From Thermoprotei archaeon (GTDB taxonomy: Archaea; Thermoproteota; Nitrososphaeria; Geothermarchaeales; JDFR-13): a stretch of 8,767 nt of DNA. The stretch covers positions 1 through 8,767 of the forward strand of contig DQVL01000088.1 in the NCBI GenBank assembly GCA_015661745.1, written 5' to 3'. Below, piece by piece: positions 7,662 to 8,767 of the stretch. How positions within the stretch are numbered: position 1 is the first letter of the stretch; the number at the start of each line of letters is the position of its first letter. Under the pieces are notes generated by a model. That model had not been told where the DNA came from and did not search any database. It worked only from the letters and a program-made list of their open reading frames with translations. A program made the position numbers and the translations under genes.

Positions 7662-7733
7662 CTTAACATCATAGATAAAATATTCAGGAGCCAATATTAA
7701 TCAGATTAAAAAGAACATATCATGTAGATAGCC

Positions 7734-7746
7734 TTAAATAATTTAA
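7734..7746 (-). promoter_or_regulatory. Palindromic AT box, probable promoter of the ABC operon
   Basis: This is a perfect inverted repeat, TTAAAT-a-ATTTAA, in the divergent intergenic region. Read on the minus strand it gives TTAAATTATTTAA, a good TATA-like box. It predicts a transcript start near 7713, some 50 nt upstream of the ATG (7661) or 20 nt upstream of the alternative TTG (7694). A weaker box, CTTTTTAATC at 7704-7713, would start transcription near 7682. Symmetry could also mark an operator, but AT-rich palindromes arise easily. Confidence 0.4.
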
Positions 7747-7764
7747 AAGTACGTTAAACAAAGC

Positions 7765-7772
7765 TTATATAA
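7765..7772 (+). promoter_or_regulatory. TATA box of the divergent exported protein gene (leaderless)
   Basis: TTATATAA is centred about 28 nt upstream of the ATG at 7796, preceded by purine-rich AAACAAAG, which resembles a TFB-recognition element. The predicted transcript start coincides with the start codon and there is no Shine-Dalgarno match, so the mRNA is probably leaderless. This is the clearest promoter in the window. Confidence 0.65.
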
Positions 7773-7795
7773 CATTTTTTGGAATTGTAATAAAT

Positions 7796-8767
7796 ATGAA
7801 ATCTTTAGCAATACCCCTACTCCTGACATTACTATTTGCATCCCTACTCCCATTAAATCCTGTGGCTGGTCAAGAAGTGGTAGTAGCAGTGGATCTATCC
7901 CATGGAGAAAGTGATAAATACCTTGATAGAATAATGGGTAATATAACATGGGTTGAATGGAGAGTGATAACTGAGGGATTCACACCTGACACATTATCTG
8001 GTGTAGATATACTCCTTATTGGACAGCCAAATGTAGCTTTCTCACCAGCCGAGTTAGATGCGCTAACCTCCTGGTTTAACGAGGGTGGGAAGGTTGTATG
8101 GGTTGCAGCTGATAGCGACTATGGATCTGGGCCCGGAGTCCAGGATATTGCAAATAGTTTATTACAGGCTCTAGGCTCTAGACTAAGGATAGATCTGGCA
8201 TCTGTAGAGGATCCAGTGCAGAATGCAGGTGGTAGGTCTTATCGAGTAGTCGCTGATGTAGATCCAGATGAACCATTCAAAGGTATTTTAGATGAGGGTA
8301 TAACTAAGCCAGTTCTATATCATGGACCTGGGATACTAGCTTATGAGAAGGAGGATGGCTCATGGGAGTCCCTAGCAAATGAGGCTCCAGATGGAATATA
8401 TAGGGTTGTTAGGACGAGCCCGAATGGAGTAATAGTAGAGAATAATCCACCTGCAGCTGAGGCCCATACAGCTGGCGATCAAGGATCATTCGTACTACTC
8501 GCATTCGAGTTTATAGAGGTTGATGGAGGAGTTAATATGGTTATCGCTAGTGGCGAATCCCCCTATGGCGATTATGAACCTACATGGGCTACCGAATATT
8601 ATGATAAAGCTCTTGATGGACCCAAATTCGTAACTAATATGATAAACTTCGCCATAAACTTTGAGGGATACTATAAACTATTATCACTATACATGGATCA
8701 GTTATCTGAGGCTATGGAGTTGAGTGAAGCAGTATCACAGTTACAGGCTCAAGTAGATAATTTGGAG
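7796..8767 (+). CDS. Exported GATase-like/coiled-coil protein, truncated at right edge (324+ aa)
   Basis: An open frame runs from the ATG at 7796 through the last base without a stop, so the C-terminus is missing. A signal peptide (about 1-25, ending VAG|Q) is followed by an alternating beta/alpha region (27-135): a strand VVVAVDLSHG (28-37), a strand VDILLIG (70-76) and a strand KVVWVAAD (99-106). This resembles the class I glutamine-amidotransferase-like or GldG/DUF4350-type folds that serve as binding rather than catalytic modules. I see no Cys at all, so an amidotransferase activity is excluded. The region 137-290 is beta-rich and unnamed, ending in FVTNMINFAINF. From about 295 a coiled coil starts, with heptad-like A306, L309, V313, L316, V320 and L323; a stalk and membrane anchor probably follow outside the window. 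It is transcribed divergently from the ABC importer operon, which hints at shared regulation or function, but the role is unknown. Confidence 0.85.
   Translation, partial: MKSLAIPLLLTLLFASLLPLNPVAGQEVVVAVDLSHGESDKYLDRIMGNITWVEWRVITEGFTPDTLSGVDILLIGQPNVAFSPAELDALTSWFNEGGKVVWVAADSDYGSGPGVQDIANSLLQALGSRLRIDLASVEDPVQNAGGRSYRVVADVDPDEPFKGILDEGITKPVLYHGPGILAYEKEDGSWESLANEAPDGIYRVVRTSPNGVIVENNPPAAEAHTAGDQGSFVLLAFEFIEVDGGVNMVIASGESPYGDYEPTWATEYYDKALDGPKFVTNMINFAINFEGYYKLLSLYMDQLSEAMELSEAVSQLQAQVDNLE

Noticed and set aside
7743..7949. 68-codon minus-strand frame at the start of the divergent gene
   Set aside because: It overlaps the signal peptide and first strand of the plus-strand protein, which has a clear promoter and codon use like its neighbours. 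The antisense peptide looks like noise.
7796..8767. Active glutamine amidotransferase
   Set aside because: The visible protein has no cysteine, so the catalytic nucleophile is missing. Only the fold resembles that class.
1..8767. CRISPR array, tRNA, rRNA, insertion sequence or prophage parts
   Set aside because: I saw no regularly spaced repeats, cloverleaf-like segments, transposase genes or terminal inverted repeats. Recurrent TATCTATAGG-like words reflect ATA/CTA/AGG codon use and are not arranged as an array.

Overview
The window looks like chromosomal DNA of a hyperthermophilic or thermophilic crenarchaeon (Thermoproteota; the order cannot be fixed from this sequence). The evidence is AT-rich DNA with Ile mostly ATA, Arg mostly AGA/AGG and Leu often CTA. 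There are archaeal TATA boxes placed about 28 nt upstream of leaderless starts, Shine-Dalgarno sites of the GGTGA(T) type, TTG starts, oligo-T terminators and surface proteins rich in N-X-S/T sequons.

Layout. Five genes lie on the minus strand and are read right to left from a divergent promoter region at about 7662-7795. The first three form a complete ABC importer of the iron(III)/polyamine/phosphonate-type group. They are a membrane-tethered substrate-binding protein (6180-7661), a 615-residue permease that fuses two transport domains (4326-6173), and a PotA/FbpC/MalK-like ATPase with a TOBE domain (3206-4264). Next come a large, multidomain, surface-anchored metallophosphoesterase (888-3152) and a small, secreted or anchored, very acidic helical protein of unknown family (94-780). 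A sixth gene (7796 to the right edge, truncated) runs divergently on the plus strand. It encodes an exported protein with a Rossmann/GATase-like N-terminal half followed by the start of a coiled coil.

How they may work together. The binding protein, permease and ATPase are almost certainly one transporter, since the first two are separated by only 6 bp. The phosphoesterase has all five metal-binding motifs and sits outside the cell. A reasonable inference is that the locus strips phosphate from, or otherwise processes, an organic phosphoester at the cell surface and imports a product. The substrate is not shown by the sequence. The phosphoesterase also has its own leaderless promoter, so co-function is plausible but not proven.

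No rRNA, tRNA, CRISPR array, insertion sequence or broken gene was seen. Positions 1-93 hold no complete gene, only a T-tract and possible promoter elements for a neighbour lying to the left.
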